Below are positions 14,109 to 14,489 of a stretch of DNA of 14,489 bases, one piece after another. The translations under genes and the position numbers were made by a program. Source of the DNA: Salibacteraceae bacterium (GTDB lineage Bacteria > Bacteroidota > Bacteroidia > Flavobacteriales_G > Salibacteraceae); assembly GCA_023262195.1 (NCBI GenBank), contig JALRDM010000279.1, positions 1-14,489 on the forward strand, in the 5' to 3' direction. The notes under the pieces were generated by a model that did not search any database, had not been told where the DNA came from, and was given only the letters and a program-made list of their open reading frames with translations. How positions within the stretch are numbered: the first letter of the stretch is position 1; every line of letters begins with the position of its first letter.

Positions 14109-14489
14109 TTATCTCCGGTTTAAAATGGTCAGTACGCGATCCAAATCCTTGGGCTCATCTACCGAGATCGATTCTATTTCAGTCTCAACGGTTTGTATTC
14201 GAAGCCCGTGCTCTAACCACCGCAGCTGCTCCAGAGACTCTGATTTTTCAAGTGGAGTCGGGCTAAGTGATTTTATCTTCAATAATGTCTCTGCTCGAAA
14301 AGCATAAATGCCAATGTGCTTATAGAATGCCGCACTGCTGCCAGATATCGAGTGCGGAATGGCTTGCCGACTAAAATATAGGGCATTTCCATCCAAGGCT
14401 CTCACCACTTTTATCTTGCTTGGGTCGGTCAAAATATCTTTCGAGTCAGTTTTCTTTACCAACGTAGCAATGTGTGTTGAGACATCGTC
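14109..14489 (-). CDS. kdsB: 3-deoxy-manno-octulosonate cytidylyltransferase, C-terminal half (truncated by window)
   Basis: The frame is open to the window edge (…DDVSTHIATLVKK), so the 5' half, including the CTP-binding N-terminus, is missing; the TTG at 14462 is not the start. The 126 or so residues present match KdsB, the cytosolic enzyme that activates Kdo with CTP to CMP-Kdo for lipopolysaccharide inner-core synthesis. Diagnostic stretches are NALYFSRQAIPHS, YKHIGIYAFRAETLLK, SPTPLEKSESLEQLRWLEHG and the C-terminal VETEIESISVDEPKDLDRVL. It is followed 33 bp later by the HU/SPOR gene on the same strand; co-transcription is likely. Confidence 0.95.
   Translation of the reverse strand, partial: DDVSTHIATLVKKTDSKDILTDPSKIKVVRALDGNALYFSRQAIPHSISGSSAAFYKHIGIYAFRAETLLKIKSLSPTPLEKSESLEQLRWLEHGLRIQTVETEIESISVDEPKDLDRVLTILNRR

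Noticed and set aside
14460..14462. TTG at 14462 as the start of kdsB
   Set aside because: The frame continues to the window edge and the CTP-binding N-terminal half of KdsB is absent, so the gene is cut by the window.
1..14489. Search by eye for tRNA genes, CRISPR arrays, insertion sequences and phage or defence genes
   Set aside because: No cloverleaf-like intergenic sequence, no regularly spaced repeats, no transposase or integrase motifs; genes are packed and mostly housekeeping.

Overview
The window comes from a chromosome of the phylum Bacteroidota, most likely a Flavobacteriales-type bacterium. The evidence is a secreted protein with a type IX secretion (T9SS) type A sorting domain, a short primary-type sigma factor of 286 aa, an HU-CCDC81-like plus SPOR membrane protein, a DAHP synthase with a C-terminal chorismate mutase, an Mrp protein of the Bacteroidota type, and a promoter of the TTTG / TAnnTTTG class. 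Shine-Dalgarno sequences are generally not evident, which fits the phylum. Family and genus cannot be fixed from the sequence alone.

Layout: (1) 1-2054, plus strand: the 3' end of a FecA-like TonB-dependent receptor, then DAHP synthase/chorismate mutase. (2) 2051-3910, minus strand: a large secreted T9SS cargo with an uncharacterised conserved N-terminal domain and a propeller-like middle. (3) 4009-6974, plus strand: a LysM envelope protein coupled by TGATG to recJ. (4) 6961-8813, minus strand: an ECF sigma factor followed 2 nt later by a protein with an anti-sigma-like N-terminus, one membrane helix and an outer-membrane-barrel-like C-terminus. (5) 8977-10835, minus strand: a tight cluster of acyl-CoA thioesterase, Mrp/ApbC-type Fe-S carrier and NifU C-terminal-domain protein. 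(6) 10894-12927, plus strand: HemJ, a MarR-family regulator and a primary-type sigma factor. (7) 12918-14489, minus strand: the HU/SPOR protein downstream of a truncated kdsB.

Most genes are housekeeping: aromatic amino acid synthesis, DNA repair, Fe-S assembly, haem synthesis, LPS Kdo activation and transcription. The least explained parts are the ECF sigma/barrel-fused anti-sigma pair, the secreted protein's N-terminal domain, and the C-terminal domain of the LysM protein. Gene packing is extreme: all three convergent gene pairs overlap at their stop codons (4, 14 and 10 bp), leaving no intergenic room for terminators. A perfect 14-bp palindrome sits exactly at the end of the MarR gene, in front of the sigma factor gene. 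There is no gene-free stretch longer than about 165 bases, and I see no tRNA, rRNA, CRISPR array, insertion sequence or phage gene.
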